Positions 42,904 through 54,425 are shown, counted from the stretch's first letter. The stretch: 64,000 nucleotides of DNA from Procambarus clarkii (GCF_040958095.1 NC_091188.1:2812681-2876680); one strand, 5' to 3'. A program made the numbers and translations. Notes: generated from the letters alone by a model not told the origin.

Positions 42904-43070
42904 TATATATACCTTTACTAATATTCTTCATCATATTATGTCATTTGTATTGAAGTAGATTTAATAATATACATAATACATAATACAGAATTTAATACAT
43001 AAATATTATTAAATTTACTTCAATACAAATGACATAATATGATGAAGAATATTAGTAAAGGTATATATAT
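42904..43070. repeat. long AT-rich inverted repeat, ~67-bp arms
   Basis: TATATATACCTTTACTAATA through TTTAATAATAT is repeated in reverse complement about 33 bp later with roughly one mismatch. A fold-back/MITE-like element or local inversion duplication. No ORF. Confidence 0.9.
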
Positions 43071-44248
43071 ATCATATATTAATGTATTAAATTCTCTTAT
43101 AATAGGTAACTGAAGAAGACTCCTGCAATTCAATTTGATGAGATAATTTAGATAAAATAATAAATATATCATTGATGAGATAATTTAGATAAAATAATAA
43201 ATATATCATTATAGACACTTTAGCAGAACGCAAAGACTGAATATCTGGGTCACCAAAAGAAACATAACAATAACATCTCACTCCATTACTGTGCTTCAGG
43301 TGTTTTTTAACATTTGGACTTAAACAAAATGCTAAAAAAGACAGTTCAGTGACGCATAACCAGACGCGTTGGTCGCTGCCACACCACCATCATTGTGTCT
43401 GGTGGACTCACGCAACCCGTCAACTGGACTACAGATAATTGATTCGTCTCCAGTATTGTGTTGACTGGGAACTGTCTCCACTCAGCCCCGCCCTGGAGAA
43501 CTTTCTCAGCCCGGACGAGAAACGTCTCACCTGAAATCCTTGCACTGTATCCATATTTCACTCCCAGTAGATAAACGACATATGAGATTAAGAGACAAGT
43601 AGTGAAGACTAATAATAGCAAACAGCAGCTCCTCTATCACTCTGTAATATCTCCATTGCTCGAGCAATTGTAAATATAAAACTCTTGAAATAGAACATTC
43701 TCCATAACTAGCAGACATTGTAATTATATGGTGTGAAGGATAGATGAAATTGTTAATGTAATAATCTCCATTGAGGTCTGATAAAGACCTTTTGTGCCCT
43801 CTGTAATCCTTATGCACTAACGCTCACAGGATTAATGTGGGGCGCACAATAAACTAGCCGCCTCCAGAGTCAAATCAAATCACGGTTATCTGATGTGAAA
43901 TGAAAGATTTACTGTTTTATGAAGATAATACCCACGACGCCTTGCAATGTGATCTTAATTAATTAAGAAATTAATTAAAATAGAAATTAATCTTAATTCA
44001 TTTCCCACTGATAGAGACTATACTACTATTGCACGAAACACATATTGGTGTTGAAGATGATTGTATTTAGATCCGTATTTGTACTCATGAGTACATGTGC
44101 TATAACTATACGTCTGGAACAATAGGACCAAATAATAAACCTAACTTTCCTTTAGTGTTGGTTGGTTTTATACAGAGAATTGGGTCCACTGTTGTGTGTG
44201 ACACAAAGGAAAGTTGATGTATCTATTTAGCAGTCACAAGGCGAATGG
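43071..44248. other. no gene seen
   Basis: Includes a 37-bp tandem pair (TTGATGAGATAATTTAGATA...) at about 43,134-43,210. 43,325-43,820 is open for 90-96 codons on the minus strand, but without ATG or convincing splice links. Confidence 0.4.
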
Positions 44249-44305
44249 TTAGGCTAGGGTAGGTTACGTTAGGCTAGATTAGGTCTGGCTAGGCTAGGCT
44301 AGGTA
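44249..44305. repeat. degenerate TTAGG-like pentamer tract
   Basis: GGTTAGGCTAGGGTAGGTTA and GTCTGGCTAGGCTAGGCTAG resemble the arthropod telomere unit TTAGG with C substitutions. About 160 bp upstream of the gene B TATA box. Confidence 0.5.
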
Positions 44306-44464
44306 AAGTTCCAGATCTACTGGATACCCTGCATTTGTGTCATATTGGTCATATTGGTGCATATGTTAAACATATGCACCGACCAGATGATCATCTACGA
44401 GACACGATCCAGAGAGAGCCACCTGCTGGCCCACAAGGGCCAGCAGGGGGCCTTGAGGGCCCAG

Positions 44465-44472
44465 TATATAAG
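44465..44472 (+). promoter_or_regulatory. gene B TATA box
   Basis: TATATAAG in CCCAGTATATAAGCACC. An initiator-like A at about 44,497 (CTGCACTTG) would be 32 bp downstream, and the candidate ATG is 60 bp after that. Spacing fits a focused arthropod core promoter. Confidence 0.6.
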
Positions 44473-44556
44473 CACCAGCCACCACCAGGTGACTGCACTT
44501 GAGTCCCGCTCCTGGCACTCCCACACGGCCTCCTCTGAAGGACCCTCGCCGCTGCT

Positions 44557-44574
44557 ATGACCCAAATTAGATTG
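44557..44574 (+). CDS. gene B exon 1 (six codons, start Met)
   Basis: ATGACCCAAATTAGATTG followed by GTTGGT as donor gives MTQIRL in phase 0, which joins exon 2 to make a complete signal peptide (MTQIRL + TASVLLMAAMLMAS). A better-looking donor, GTAAAC, lies four bases later but would break the frame with the only good exon 2 acceptor. Tiny first exons cut inside the signal peptide are common in arthropod cuticle-type genes. Uncertain because the donor is weak. Confidence 0.5.
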
Positions 44575-44810
44575 GTTGGTAAACACCTCGACGTTCTGGG
44601 GGTGTTTGGTGATAACTTTTTACAGGATTTTAATACCGAGATGATGTTTACAGTTTTGATTTTTCCGGCCTCTTATCACTCGGGAAATTGACATGCTTGT
44701 ATCTTTTTTTAATTTATTTAGGTTTATTTTTTCCGTAATACATTCAGTTCAAATGTGAATGTTTCACCAACGTGTGTTGAGGATAATGTGGCAACGTTCT
44801 TATGGTACAG

Positions 44811-45183
44811 ACCGCCAGCGTTCTGCTGATGGCGGCGATGCTGATGGCCTCCACGAGGGGGCAGCAGGAGAGGGCCGAGCTCAATGTTAGCCTCCTCCAG
44901 GACCCCACAGAGGCCGAGCTCAGTGTCAGCCTCCTCCAGGACCCCACAGAGGCCGAGCTCAGTGTCAGCCTCCTCCAGGACCCCACAGAGGCCGAGCTCA
45001 ATGTTAGCTTCCTCCAGGACCCCACAGAGGCCGAGCTCAATGTTAGCCTCCTCCAGGACCCCACAGAGGCCGGTGTCAGTGTTGGCCTCCAACAGGAACC
45101 CGTAGAAGTGGACCTCGTCCTGCCGGCGGAAAGTCAACAGGTCTCGCTTGTGGCCGCTACAGACCTCCTCACCTTCGCTACAG
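44811..45183 (+). CDS. gene B exon 2: signal-peptide core and 13-residue acidic repeats
   Basis: Acceptor TTCTTATGGTACAG, donor ACAG|GTACGA, in phase 0, out phase 1, 124 full codons. The hydrophobic core TASVLLMAAMLMAS ends at STRGQQ. Five 39-bp units follow, reading AELSVSLLQDPTE with S/N and S/F changes, then a diverged last unit VGLQQEPVEVDLVL and the tail LPAESQQVSLVAATDLL. Corresponds exon for exon to 5108-5411 of gene A (STKGQQ, LLQEP, LPADSQEVS). The repeat number differs between the genes, so the segment evolves by unit gain and loss. Confidence 0.85.
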
Positions 45184-45456
45184 GTACGACTTTAGCTCTG
45201 GCGTCCCAGATCATAAATATAAATTAGAAAATAATCCTCTGAGTATAACTTCAAAGCACAGTACATGATTAGTTGACTATTTTATAGAGGAATCCCTGTG
45301 TAAATTCGCCAATAGTACACCGTACACATGTACTAAACCAAGTGAATCCTAATTTAGTCCCCCCCGCTTTGGTAGGTGAAATGCGTACTAAAAATGGATT
45401 GTGTTTCTGGGTGTCCTTAATCCTGTTGTGCAAGAATCCATTAATATTTTCATTGT

Positions 45457-45545
45457 GTGTGTGTGTGTGCGTGTCTCTGTCTGTCTGTCTGTCTGTCTCT
45501 CTGTCTCTCTGTCTGTCTGTCTCTCTGCCTCTCTCTCTCTCTCTG

Positions 45546-45583
<38 letters not shown>

Positions 45584-45586
45584 CAC
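45457..45586. repeat. (GT)n / (TC)n / TCTG mixed microsatellite
   Basis: In gene B intron 2; GT, then GTCT, then TC tracts. Arg/Glu and Leu/Ser ORFs over it are artefacts. Confidence 0.95.
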
Positions 45587-45618
45587 CACCAGTTAAGTCG
45601 TTCACCGGTTTTAAACAG

Positions 45619-45776
45619 GTTACGAAGGAGTGAAGAGCCATGGCGGGTATCATGGAAGCTACCATGACAATGGCGGCTACTATGACCAAGGAGGCTACAA
45701 GGGTAATGACGGCTACCATGCCAACCATGGCCATAGTGGTAACCACTATGGCGACCATGGCAAGGCCGGATATAGC
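45619..45776 (+). CDS. gene B exon 3: Gly/Tyr/His-rich
   Basis: Acceptor GGTTTTAAACAG, donor AGC|GTAAGT, phase 1 in and phase 0 out. Encodes GYEGVKSHGGYHGSYHDNGG and further GGY/GHH-type units. Same slot and phases as gene A exon 3, though gene A there is Asp/Lys-rich. Composition is typical of extracellular matrix or cuticle proteins (inference). Confidence 0.85.
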
Positions 45777-46165
45777 GTAAGTCTTTCTCAATACAACCCT
45801 CACTTTATCTTAGTGATGGTTAATTATTTAATATAACTATTATGTTAGCTATTACTGTCAATATTATATTGGTACAGACTCCTGAAATATTAAATGACAA
45901 AGTTTCATGTAATATTGGGTTTCAGTGATCGATGGTGGACAATACAGTTCTGCTTCATTACTCATAAATTCAGCAACTGCCTGACTTTATCTCTGTATCT
46001 CCTACCTCGCATTATCTCTGTATCTCCACCTGGCATTATCTGTATCTCCGTCAGTCATAACCTGTCATTATCCGAATCATCACCTGTCATCAGCTCTGTC
46101 TCCACCTGCCATTACTATATGTAAACACTGTGAGCATTCTCCCTCCTGCTCCCCCCTTCTACCAG

Positions 46166-46309
46166 AGCTACCACAACGACCACGGCGACTACTATCGGGG
46201 CCACGGCGACAAGAACAGGTACTACGGGGGCGCTCACAAGGGTCACAAGGGGCAGAAGGGTCACCACGACGGCTCCAAAGGTCACCACAACAAGGGTCAC
46301 AAAGATAAG
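46166..46309 (+). CDS. gene B exon 4: His/Lys/Gly-rich
   Basis: Acceptor CCCCCCTTCTACCAG, donor AAG|GTCAGT, phase 0 both ends, 48 codons. Reads SYHNDHGDYYRGHGDKNRYY then HKGHKGQKGHHDGSKGHHNK and ends GHKDK. Gene A exon 4 ends SYKDK at the equivalent splice site. Confidence 0.88.
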
Positions 46310-46520
46310 GTCAGTCGCGCCTCTATGAAGGTCGTTCAAGTAGAGCATTATAACCCCCGTGACCTGTAAGTTTAGGTCACAGTCGTGAGGGCCTTCGGCA
46401 GGACTTTCGTCGTTAATGTAGTTTAATATGGGGTTAGGGTAGGGCACAAGGGCTTGGTAATTAGGTCTAACATGAACAATTATGTGGTCGTGTTTATCAA
46501 CTTGGGTGACTGTGCCACAG

Positions 46521-46673
46521 GGCTACAAGGAAGTGTATCACAAGGAGGAGTACCACCACAGCAAGAAGTTCTACGACGACGAAGACGACACCAAATACTA
46601 CAACAGCTACGACGACTACGACGACTACTCCAGCGCCCACAGCGGCAACGACTACAATGGCGGCCACTACGAG
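46521..46673 (+). CDS. gene B exon 5: GYKEVYHKEEY motif and Asp/Tyr-rich tail
   Basis: Acceptor GGTGACTGTGCCACAG, donor GAG|GTACAT, phase 0 both ends, 51 codons. Opens GYKEVYHKEEYHHSKKFYDD, then Asp/Tyr repeats (YDDYDDY) and SAHSGNDYNGGHYE. From memory, His/Gly-rich secreted insect proteins of unknown function carry a similar GYxxVYHKDEY...FYDD segment; not checked. Gene A exon 5 starts with a diverged form. Confidence 0.88.
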
Positions 46674-46732
46674 GTACATCACTTTTTATGGTTTAAATTG
46701 TAAACGTTTGATTTGGGAACTTTACCACAGTG

Positions 46733-46807
46733 AAAAGCACAGTGTTGGTTATCCATAAACTACACAACGGTGCTGTGTAGTTTATGGATAATCATCACTG
46801 TGCTTTT
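46733..46807. ncRNA. intronic hairpin, possible small-RNA precursor
   Basis: AAAAGCACAGTG plus TTGGTTATCCATAAACTACA CA folds on TGTGTAGTTTATGGATAATC AT plus CACTGTGCTTTT: a stem of about 34 bp with one or two mismatches and a short loop. Located in gene B intron 5. Length and shape suit a pre-miRNA or a small MITE. No expression evidence. Confidence 0.35.
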
Positions 46808-46845
46808 GATGCATGCAACCCACCTAGCCCATGCAACCCACCTAG

Positions 46846-46890
46846 CCTAGCCTAACCTAACCTAAACTAAGCTAACCAAACCTAACAACG
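46846..46890. repeat. CCTAA-like pentamer tract
   Basis: AGCCTAACCTAACCTAAACT and AAGCTAACCAAACCTAAC: reverse complement of the TTAGG telomere unit, degenerate, in gene B intron 5. Confidence 0.6.
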
Positions 46891-47086
46891 CACAGAAAAT
46901 GGGAATATTTAAATATTTGTAAACGGCTTCTTTCCAGGTCTGACTGTTCCAAAACGTGTTCTTGGCTGCATTCTTGTATGTGTTCACGTTGCAGTGATCT
47001 AGATGAAGACTGTTCTTAAGGAGTAGCAGTAGAGTGAGGGGTTAAACTCTTCCCTTGATGGAAGGCTATTGTTCGTCCCCTTTCAG

Positions 47087-47437
47087 GGAGGACACCACCA
47101 AGACCAGCACGACAACAAGGGCTACCACGACAAGGGCAAGTACCACAACCACTATGCTGGCCACGACGGCTACTTCGCCAACAAGGGCCACGAGGGTCAC
47201 CAGAGCTCCTACGGCGACCATGGTGGCTATAGGGACCAATATGGCCACGGTGGTGGTGGAGGCTACGGGCAAAGCGGTCATGGCGGCGGCGGGGGTCATG
47301 GAGGCGGCTATGGCCTTGGTGGAGGCGGTTATGGCCTTGGTGGAGGCAGTTATGGCCTTGGTGGAAGCGGCTATGACCATGGAGGAAGCGGCTATGGCTT
47401 TGGTGGAAGCGGCTATGGACTAGGAGGGGGATACTAA
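47087..47437 (+). CDS. gene B exon 6: Gly/Tyr/His-rich C-terminus
   Basis: Acceptor TTCGTCCCCTTTCAG, phase 0, 116 codons then TAA. Opens GGHHQDQHDNKGYHDKGKYH, then a Gly-rich tail of GYGLGGG and GSGYGFGG-type repeats ending GYGLGGGY. Gly/Tyr tails of this kind occur in arthropod cuticle, adhesive and antimicrobial proteins. The whole gene B product would be about 398 residues. Gene A has the 951-residue basic exon in this slot. Confidence 0.88.
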   Translation, partial: GGHHQDQHDNKGYHDKGKYHNHYAGHDGYFANKGHEGHQSSYGDHGGYRDQYGHGGGGGYGQSGHGGGGGHGGGYGLGGGGYGLGGGSYGLGGSGYDHGGSGYGFGGSGYGLGGGY

Positions 47438-47819
47438 CTTCGCTGATAACACCAGCAGCCAATGAGGAGGTAAACAGTTTACAAACTACTTACCAACTGT
47501 TATAGCTCACACGACCAACAGATTAGTATCATTATGTCACTTTTATTTATAACATTTATATGTAAGTTTGCCTGATCTGAATAATTCATGAATGTGCTAC
47601 TGCAGCGAGGAGGCGGCTCGTATTAACCTAATTTACACAACCACTTGGACTCGACGGAATTTATTTAGGAAAGATTACTGTAAGTGTTAGGATATGTTCC
47701 GTACTCAATCATGTTATGCTCAAGTGGATGTTCTAAGGGCTCGTCAGGGCGCTTACAGGCTGAGTACCCCAAAAGAATGCTCCGCGCCCGGCATTACTTC
47801 CAAGGTTGGGGCTGAGCTT
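47438..47819. other. gene B 3' flank
   Basis: No AATAAA is obvious within 200 bp of the stop; AATAAT occurs near 47,580. No other gene. Confidence 0.45.
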
Positions 47820-48015
47820 AGGGCCAATGTTGACCAGACCACACACTAGAAAGTAAAGGGACGACGACGTTTCGGTCCGTCCTGTACCATTCTCAAGTCA
47901 CAATCGACTTGAGAATGGTCCAGGACGGACCGAAACGTCGTCGTCCCTTCACTTTCTAGTCTGGTCAACATTTTTCAGCCACGTTATTGTGACTCATCGT
48001 CTGCTCAAGGCCAAT
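47820..48015 (+). mobile_element. palindromic retroposon with 9-bp target duplication
   Basis: AGGGCCAAT (47,820-47,828) and AAGGCCAAT (48,007-48,015), 8 of 9. Left end GTTGACCAGACCACACACTAG, right end CCACGTTATTGTGACTCATC G(T)CTGC. The arms meet at CTCAAGTCACAATCGACTTG. Confidence 0.9.
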
Positions 48016-48058
48016 ATTAACCCCTTGAGCATCGTCGTCCTGAAATCAACAATAACAA

Positions 48059-48185
48059 CCTCTGGAGGGTTATTAATGCCACCACAGTAGCTTGCTGACC
48101 AGCCAGAAAGTATACTTTCTGATAATAGTCCAGGACTAAAGTAAACTCAGTGAATATACAGCAAGAACGGGGTATAACGTTCGGG
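48059..48185 (+). repeat. dispersed ~120-bp repeat, copy 3
   Basis: CTCTGGAGGGTTATTAATGC, TTGCTGACCAGCCAGAAAG and ATAGTCCAGGACTAAAGTAA match the blocks at 455-770. Confidence 0.65.
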
Positions 48186-48650
48186 TTACATATCCGTCTT
48201 TGTTTAACATTTACGAACAATTCTTTTACCTTGGTTCTTGCTCTCGGTGAATTCCACCGGAGATGTACTAAAATTGTGATCATACACGTATTTTTTACGT
48301 TTTATAATATTCATTATTTATTTTGATAAGAGCTTCACTTTATGATGTTTATATTTGCCTCTAGGAGTGTAGAGTGATCGAGTCACTGCTGGTGAAAAAA
48401 AATAGCCAGTCACTCCACTGACGTTCAATTCCCGTTTTCATAATTTTAAAGAAAATGGGAATTAATTATCTCTGTGGCCAGACTCAAAGCATTCTTTTCA
48501 TAGACGTACAGACTCAAGAACTGCGTATAGTACTATGTGGGAGCCAAAAGCTGATCTTCAGAACAAAGTAGATTAACTGACATGCAGCTCACTCAAGGTT
48601 TACGTATATATAATTAACTCACCGCCTTGTTTTGATCCTTCAGATCAGAA

Positions 48651-48751
48651 ACTTCAGGACGCTCCGGACGTCATGAAAAGTCCATGGACTGGCCACGTCT
48701 TTGATAGTCCTACCACCTCGACAGCACCCCCAGCAGCGACCTACTGAAAGA
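48651..48751 (+). CDS. possible terminal exon, unknown gene
   Basis: After GATCCTTCAG a frame (two leading bases, phase 1 intron) reads QKLQDAPDVMKSPWTGHVFD and ends in TGA about 33 codons on. AATAAA lies at 49,019. Phase does not match gene B donors (phase 0), where it would stop after 10 residues. It may be a 3' UTR exon or chance. Confidence 0.2.
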
Positions 48752-49018
48752 GACACTCATATAGGCACTGGAGACTATACGTTGAGGGAGGAATGATATA
48801 TGGACAACTAACCCTTAACCCTCTTCCTAGGGCTGGCATTGTGCACCTAACTTATTGATGACAACACAGTTTCTCTAAATAACTGGACTCCGATGCTCCC
48901 ATGTGGATACAGCTGTATTTATAGATTGAACTTCATTTGCCTCTTAGTTACTCCCTAGTGCCTGCCTATTTATTTTGTAGTGCATATTTTTTACTGTAAA
49001 ACTGCATGTGATTTGTTT

Positions 49019-49024
49019 AATAAA
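49019..49024 (+). terminator. candidate polyadenylation signal
   Basis: AATAAA in TTTAATAAAAATATATAT, about 270 bp after the possible exon at 48,651. Confidence 0.3.
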
Positions 49025-50815
49025 AATATATATATATGCCAGGTCCTGTTATACCTACAATTAAGCTCCCATTTACGGTGTGTATTATCTAGAAAAAGTA
49101 ATTACCGAGCAGGATTTCATGAATTGTTAATCAGAACGCCATGGAACTACTAACGAAGGACTGCGTTTATTACTGGCAGACTCAAATGAAGCTGACCAGA
49201 TCTGCATTAATTACAGACACAATGTTCCATGATTTTGCTGACCAATTACTGTATTCATTCATGGGAAGAATTAATAACCACCGTAGACAACTGTGACACA
49301 CACACTCTGCTTTTGGGTCAATCTGTGGACGTTATCGCTCTGAACCAAGGCATCGTTGGCAGCAAAATGGTTTGCCCTCAAGTGACTCGTTTTCCTCACT
49401 CACTTTACTGAATGGTTAAAGGTGAGTGCGTGAGTGCGTGAGTGCGTGAGTGCGGACAATGGTAGAGGCGAGAGCGCGGTCCAGCGGTTTAAGAGGACAC
49501 CAGCGTTGTCTGGTAACGCCACTCGTTCTTCTTCTTCACTCTCGTCCCAAAACTCGTTTTATAGCGTTAGGCCTCGTTACCATATTTACCGAAAGGCTCT
49601 CGAGTGTAAATACCTAAGTGTATTTACGTCAGTGCAATTTTCTAACTGTAATTACCTAAGTGTAATTACCTAAGTGTAGTTACCTAAATGTAATGACAGA
49701 ATAAGAGCTACACGTATTGTCTCGTCTTCCCGGGCTATTGTTTAACTGCTGTTGCTCCTGCTGCTTATGCTGCTATGTTGTTGCTTATGCTGTTGCTCCT
49801 GCTGCTGATGCTGCTATGTTGTTGCTCCTATTAGTACTGGCTCTGACGGCTCCACCACACACCAGGTGAGAAAGGAAGGTTCATTTCCCTTATTTGCCAG
49901 AATATCTGAGGAGACAAGGGTTTTTACAGCATGTCTGCGGTCCAGACCTGGTGATTACTCCACTGACAACTGGTCTATACTGACGCTGATGTTCTGACAA
50001 CTGGTTTACACTGACGCTGATGCCTGGCTGCCCTTGGAGCGCCATCAACACAGTACTCGTGCCGCCAGAGGGATGCAGTCCTGTTGTTAGGTCGTGATGT
50101 TTGCTCCTGTTGCTGATGGCGCTGTTCTGTTTGTTCTGGCGTTCATTGTGCTGCCCTGTGGCTACTCTCCCTCTTACTGTTGCCTCTCTCCCTTTTACCG
50201 TTGCCTCTCTCCCTGTTATTGTTGGCTCTCTCCCTTTTACTGTTGGCTCTCTCCCTCTCTCTGCTATGACTTAATGTTTCTTGAGAGACAGCAGCTATAG
50301 GAGAGGAATGTAGTGACATTTGAAGGCAATAATAAACAGATGGAACAGATGATGCAAAACCCCTCCCCACCCCCTTTCTCTATGCCCTTGGGACGGGATC
50401 TTTTGACCCGTCTTGTCTGGACGCGTCTGTCCCAACTTGACAGACTTAGGGGGTAATGTTCCTGGGACGGTGTGTGTACAGTTGATTTGAATTCGTCGCT
50501 GATTCTGCCATTTATATCATCTAGATTCTTCTAATTATTATTTGCTATATTTAAATTGTAAATAGGATTACTGTTTACGATAGCAGCTTTGACAATACTA
50601 AAAATAGGTTAACTACTGTTTATAGTTCTATTATAATAGTTCTACTGTTAATAAGAACAGGATTTTGATTGTTGTATTATTGTTTTGTGTTAATATAATG
50701 TTTAATGGGGGATTAATTGTTCCAAGAAGGTGTGTAGGGAAGACCAGGTGGGGGGGGGGGACCGGAAGCTGGCGAGATACTGTAAAGGATGGATGATGGG
50801 GGGAAGGGGGGGGGT
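49025..50815. other. no gene seen; low-complexity CTG-rich and TTACCTAAG repeats
   Basis: 49,405-49,455 has a GTGAGTGC repeat. 49,605-49,690 has CTAAGTGTAATTAC repeats that resemble a LINE or SINE 3' tail. 49,740-49,840 is CTG/TTG-rich (TGCTGCTATGTTGTTGCT twice). 50,160-50,270 repeats CTCTCCCTTTTACTGTTG. No supported exon. Confidence 0.4.
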
Positions 50816-50955
50816 AGATGTGAATATGTCCACACCTGCCACTTGAAATGTGTCCACACCTGCCACTGTAGATGTGTCCATGCCTGCTACTGTAGATGTG
50901 TCCATACCTGCCGCTGTAGATGTGTCCACACCTGTCACTGTAGATGTATGGAGGC
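50816..50955. repeat. 24-bp minisatellite, about six units
   Basis: Units of the type GTAGATGTGTCCACACCTGC plus CACT, with C/T and A/G variation. Confidence 0.85.
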
Positions 50956-51932
50956 GTGCAGGATGACCATGAAGACCTGGTATGAATTTGAGAGATGGTC
51001 TGATATACATGTCTTCTTATGAGAAGAAATTGAAGAGGATGCTAACTAGGATGAGGATGGAGAGACAGCACACGATGAGGGGAAGGCAGATAGTCGAGTC
51101 CCAACTACAATAGTATGTGGGAGCATACATAACCACTTGCCTATCACCGGAGTCGCAAATTAACTGGATAACATCAGCGGCGTATGCTAAGCTGGCCGAC
51201 CTTTGTGTAGCCTTTAGGAACCTGGGGAGCTAAATTATCACAACATTCTACACTACGAATATTTGACTAGTAATAGATTATATTTACTCAGTGTGGAACA
51301 CCCTTCTTATGAGGTACAAAATAATATTATACAAAAAAATCGAAGGAAATTACAAGCTTGGTCACTGAAGTAAGAGGACTGAGCTACAAGGAAAGGCTAA
51401 CAGAACCAGATTTCACCAAAACTGGAAAGAAAAAGAAGAAGAGAGAAGCGCAACAGGATTACGACATATAACAATTTTAGAGACATTATTAAAAAGTGCG
51501 CAAAACTGAAATCATGAGCCTGAAGAGTGTCGTGACGAGAGAACATAGAATCCCAGATGAACCATAAAGATGTAAGAAAACTTTCTTCAGTGTCCATTCT
51601 AAGAGGAATAAGCCAGGGGGGATGAGTTGGAGAGGGGAGAGATCCCCCTTCTACACGCAATGTTTACAAAATATGATACGAACCATGACCGTCTGGAGTC
51701 ATTGCATTGGACAATGTGTGTGTGTATCTTGACGACGGGGCCCCAGGAGCTGAAGCTCGTCCTTCCAAGACATAAAGATGAGAGGAAGAAGGTTTATGGA
51801 TAAAGGGTAAGGGGAGAGGGAGGGGAGTGAATGGGTACAAGGGCTGGAGTCTGGTGTGTGGGATCCTAGATAACAGTTAGCGGCCGGGAGGTGTCTGGAA
51901 ACTCATATTACACAGCGTAAATCTCCTTCCCG
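50956..51932. other. no gene seen
   Basis: Purine-rich in parts. A degraded LINE piece is possible around 51,350-51,650 but lacks clear motifs. Confidence 0.35.
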
Positions 51933-52010
51933 CCCGCTGCCGCCCGCTGCCGCCCGCTGCCGCCCGCTGCCGCCCTCTGCCGCCCGCTGCCGCCCGCTGC
52001 CACCTCTGGT
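51933..52010. repeat. 10-bp GC-rich repeat, about eight units
   Basis: CCCGCTGCCG in tandem with one CCCTCTGCCG variant. Confidence 0.9.
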
Positions 52011-52461
52011 CCACCTAGAAGTAACGACCCACAGAACCTACCATATGCATGTCGAGGTTAAAAAAAGGGGGAAGCAAAGAAAAAAAGGGGTACATACAGA
52101 GAAAATAGGGTCGAGGGCTGCCAACGATACCCGTAAGACCATTTCAGTGTCAGTAGAGGGGCTGGTCCACGGAAGGTTCCGCTCCAGGGCGCGGAGCTGA
52201 AGGTTGGGTCTGTCCTCCTGCGGCGTGAGGGGTCAAGGCCGCTCACAGTTTACGGGTTGTTTAGCGCCCTGAGAGTTAGGTAATGACCAGTTTAAGAGGT
52301 TTATAGGAACCATGGAGGGAAGAATAGGAGCCATGATGAGAATAATAGGAACCATGGAGGAAAATATGGCACAATGAGAGGGGGAAAAAAAAAGATAAAA
52401 ATATAACCTAAATTATTCTCTAAAATATGAAAATGTATAAATATGCAGCAAAACAACATTA

Positions 52462-52469
<8 letters not shown>
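52011..52469. other. no gene seen
   Basis: Includes a short degenerate repeat GGAACCATGGAGG (52,305-52,370). No ORF supported. Confidence 0.4.

Positions 52470-52552
<83 letters not shown>
52470..52552. repeat. (AT)n microsatellite
   Basis: About 40 AT units. Confidence 0.95.
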
Positions 52553-52553
<1 letters not shown>

Positions 52554-52659
52554 AAGATACTTGAAAAAAAAATCCAAAAAAACCAACACCGGGTGCCTCC
52601 CTCCCCCCCCCCCCCCTGAGCCTGTTCAACAACACTGTGGTGTGTTGTGATTGAAACTG

Positions 52660-52838
52660 GTGTTCTGTAGCGCAGTGGTCTTCGTTGTCAACCGGATGGT
52701 CCCGGGATCGCTTTGCGGGACAGGATGGTACAGTTCGGACAGAGTTTCTTTCATTTCATGCCTCTGTACAATAACAGTAAAACAGTACCGGAGACTTAGA
52801 CAACTGTTGTGGTTGGCATCCTGGAGTAGTTGGCCTAG
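52660..52838 (+). mobile_element. SINE-3-related copy ending in a (TC)n tract
   Basis: TGTTCTGTAGCGCAGTGGTC (A-box-like), a diverged B box (GTCCCGGGATCGCTTTGC), CAGAGTTTCTTTCATTTCAT and CAACTGTTGTGGTTGGCATC CTGG follow the SINE-3 order. The (TC)n begins right after GGCCTAGGG. Confidence 0.55.
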
Positions 52839-53819
<981 letters not shown>

Positions 53820-54017
53820 ATTTTTTCAGTGTCAGAGTAGTAGACAAATGGAATGCACTAGGCAGTGATGTGGTGGAGGCTGACTCCATACACAGTTTCA
53901 AATGTAGATATGATAGAGCCCAGTAGGCTCAGGAATCTGTACACCAGTTGATTGACGGTTGAGAGGCGGGACCAAAGAGCTAGACCCTCAACCCCCGCAA
54001 GCACAATTAGGTGAGTA
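53820..54017 (+). mobile_element. LINE 3' end with ORF2 C-terminus
   Basis: Reads [20 protein letters not shown] then DSIHSFKCRYDRAQ and stop, typical of the last residues of non-LTR ORF2 proteins (RVVxxWNxLPxxVVxAxSxxSFKxRLD). The 3' UTR follows with GAGGCGGGACCAAAGAGC, CCCCCGCAAGCACAATTAGG and the end GTGAGTAC. Truncated at 5'. Confidence 0.85.
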
Positions 54018-54129
54018 CATAACCACAACTACTTATCCACGCACTCACAACCATACACACGCAAACAAAATTGTTTACTACAAGAACAGTGGGAAAACCC
54101 CTTCACTAGCCAAGATATCATAACGTGTT

Positions 54130-54425
54130 TACAAAACCGTTTCTATTCTAGAGTAGAACATCACATCCGGTGTGTAGAGTATAGTCACAGTGAGAGTTGT
54201 AAACAGCAATACAACTGTATGTTTACATCTTACATCTTCATATATATAACATATGAGTAGAAGTAGATCGCTGATATAGACGTTCGACAACATGGGATCA
54301 AGCACACAGCCCTGTGCTAGGGCACTAATTGACTGGCTTTCAGAAGCTGCACTATTGAGGTACACTTATAGACCCGTCTTGAAGATAGTCCCTGATTAGC
54401 TTGAAGATTTGATTCAAGGTGTCAT
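54130..54425 (-). pseudogene. LINE reverse transcriptase fragment, minus strand
   Basis: The minus frame reads TLNQIFKLIRDYLQDGSI then, after a break, LAQGCVLDPMLSNVYISDLL, matching the FxxL-ExYLxDRxxxV and VPQGxxLGPxLFNxYISDL motifs of non-LTR reverse transcriptase. The catalytic YADD is not intact. Confidence 0.7.

Noticed and set aside
43346-43817. Minus-strand ORFs of 91 and 96 codons with a hydrophobic start
   Set aside because: The hydrophobic ORF lacks an ATG at its start, and no acceptor/donor pair links it to other coding sequence.
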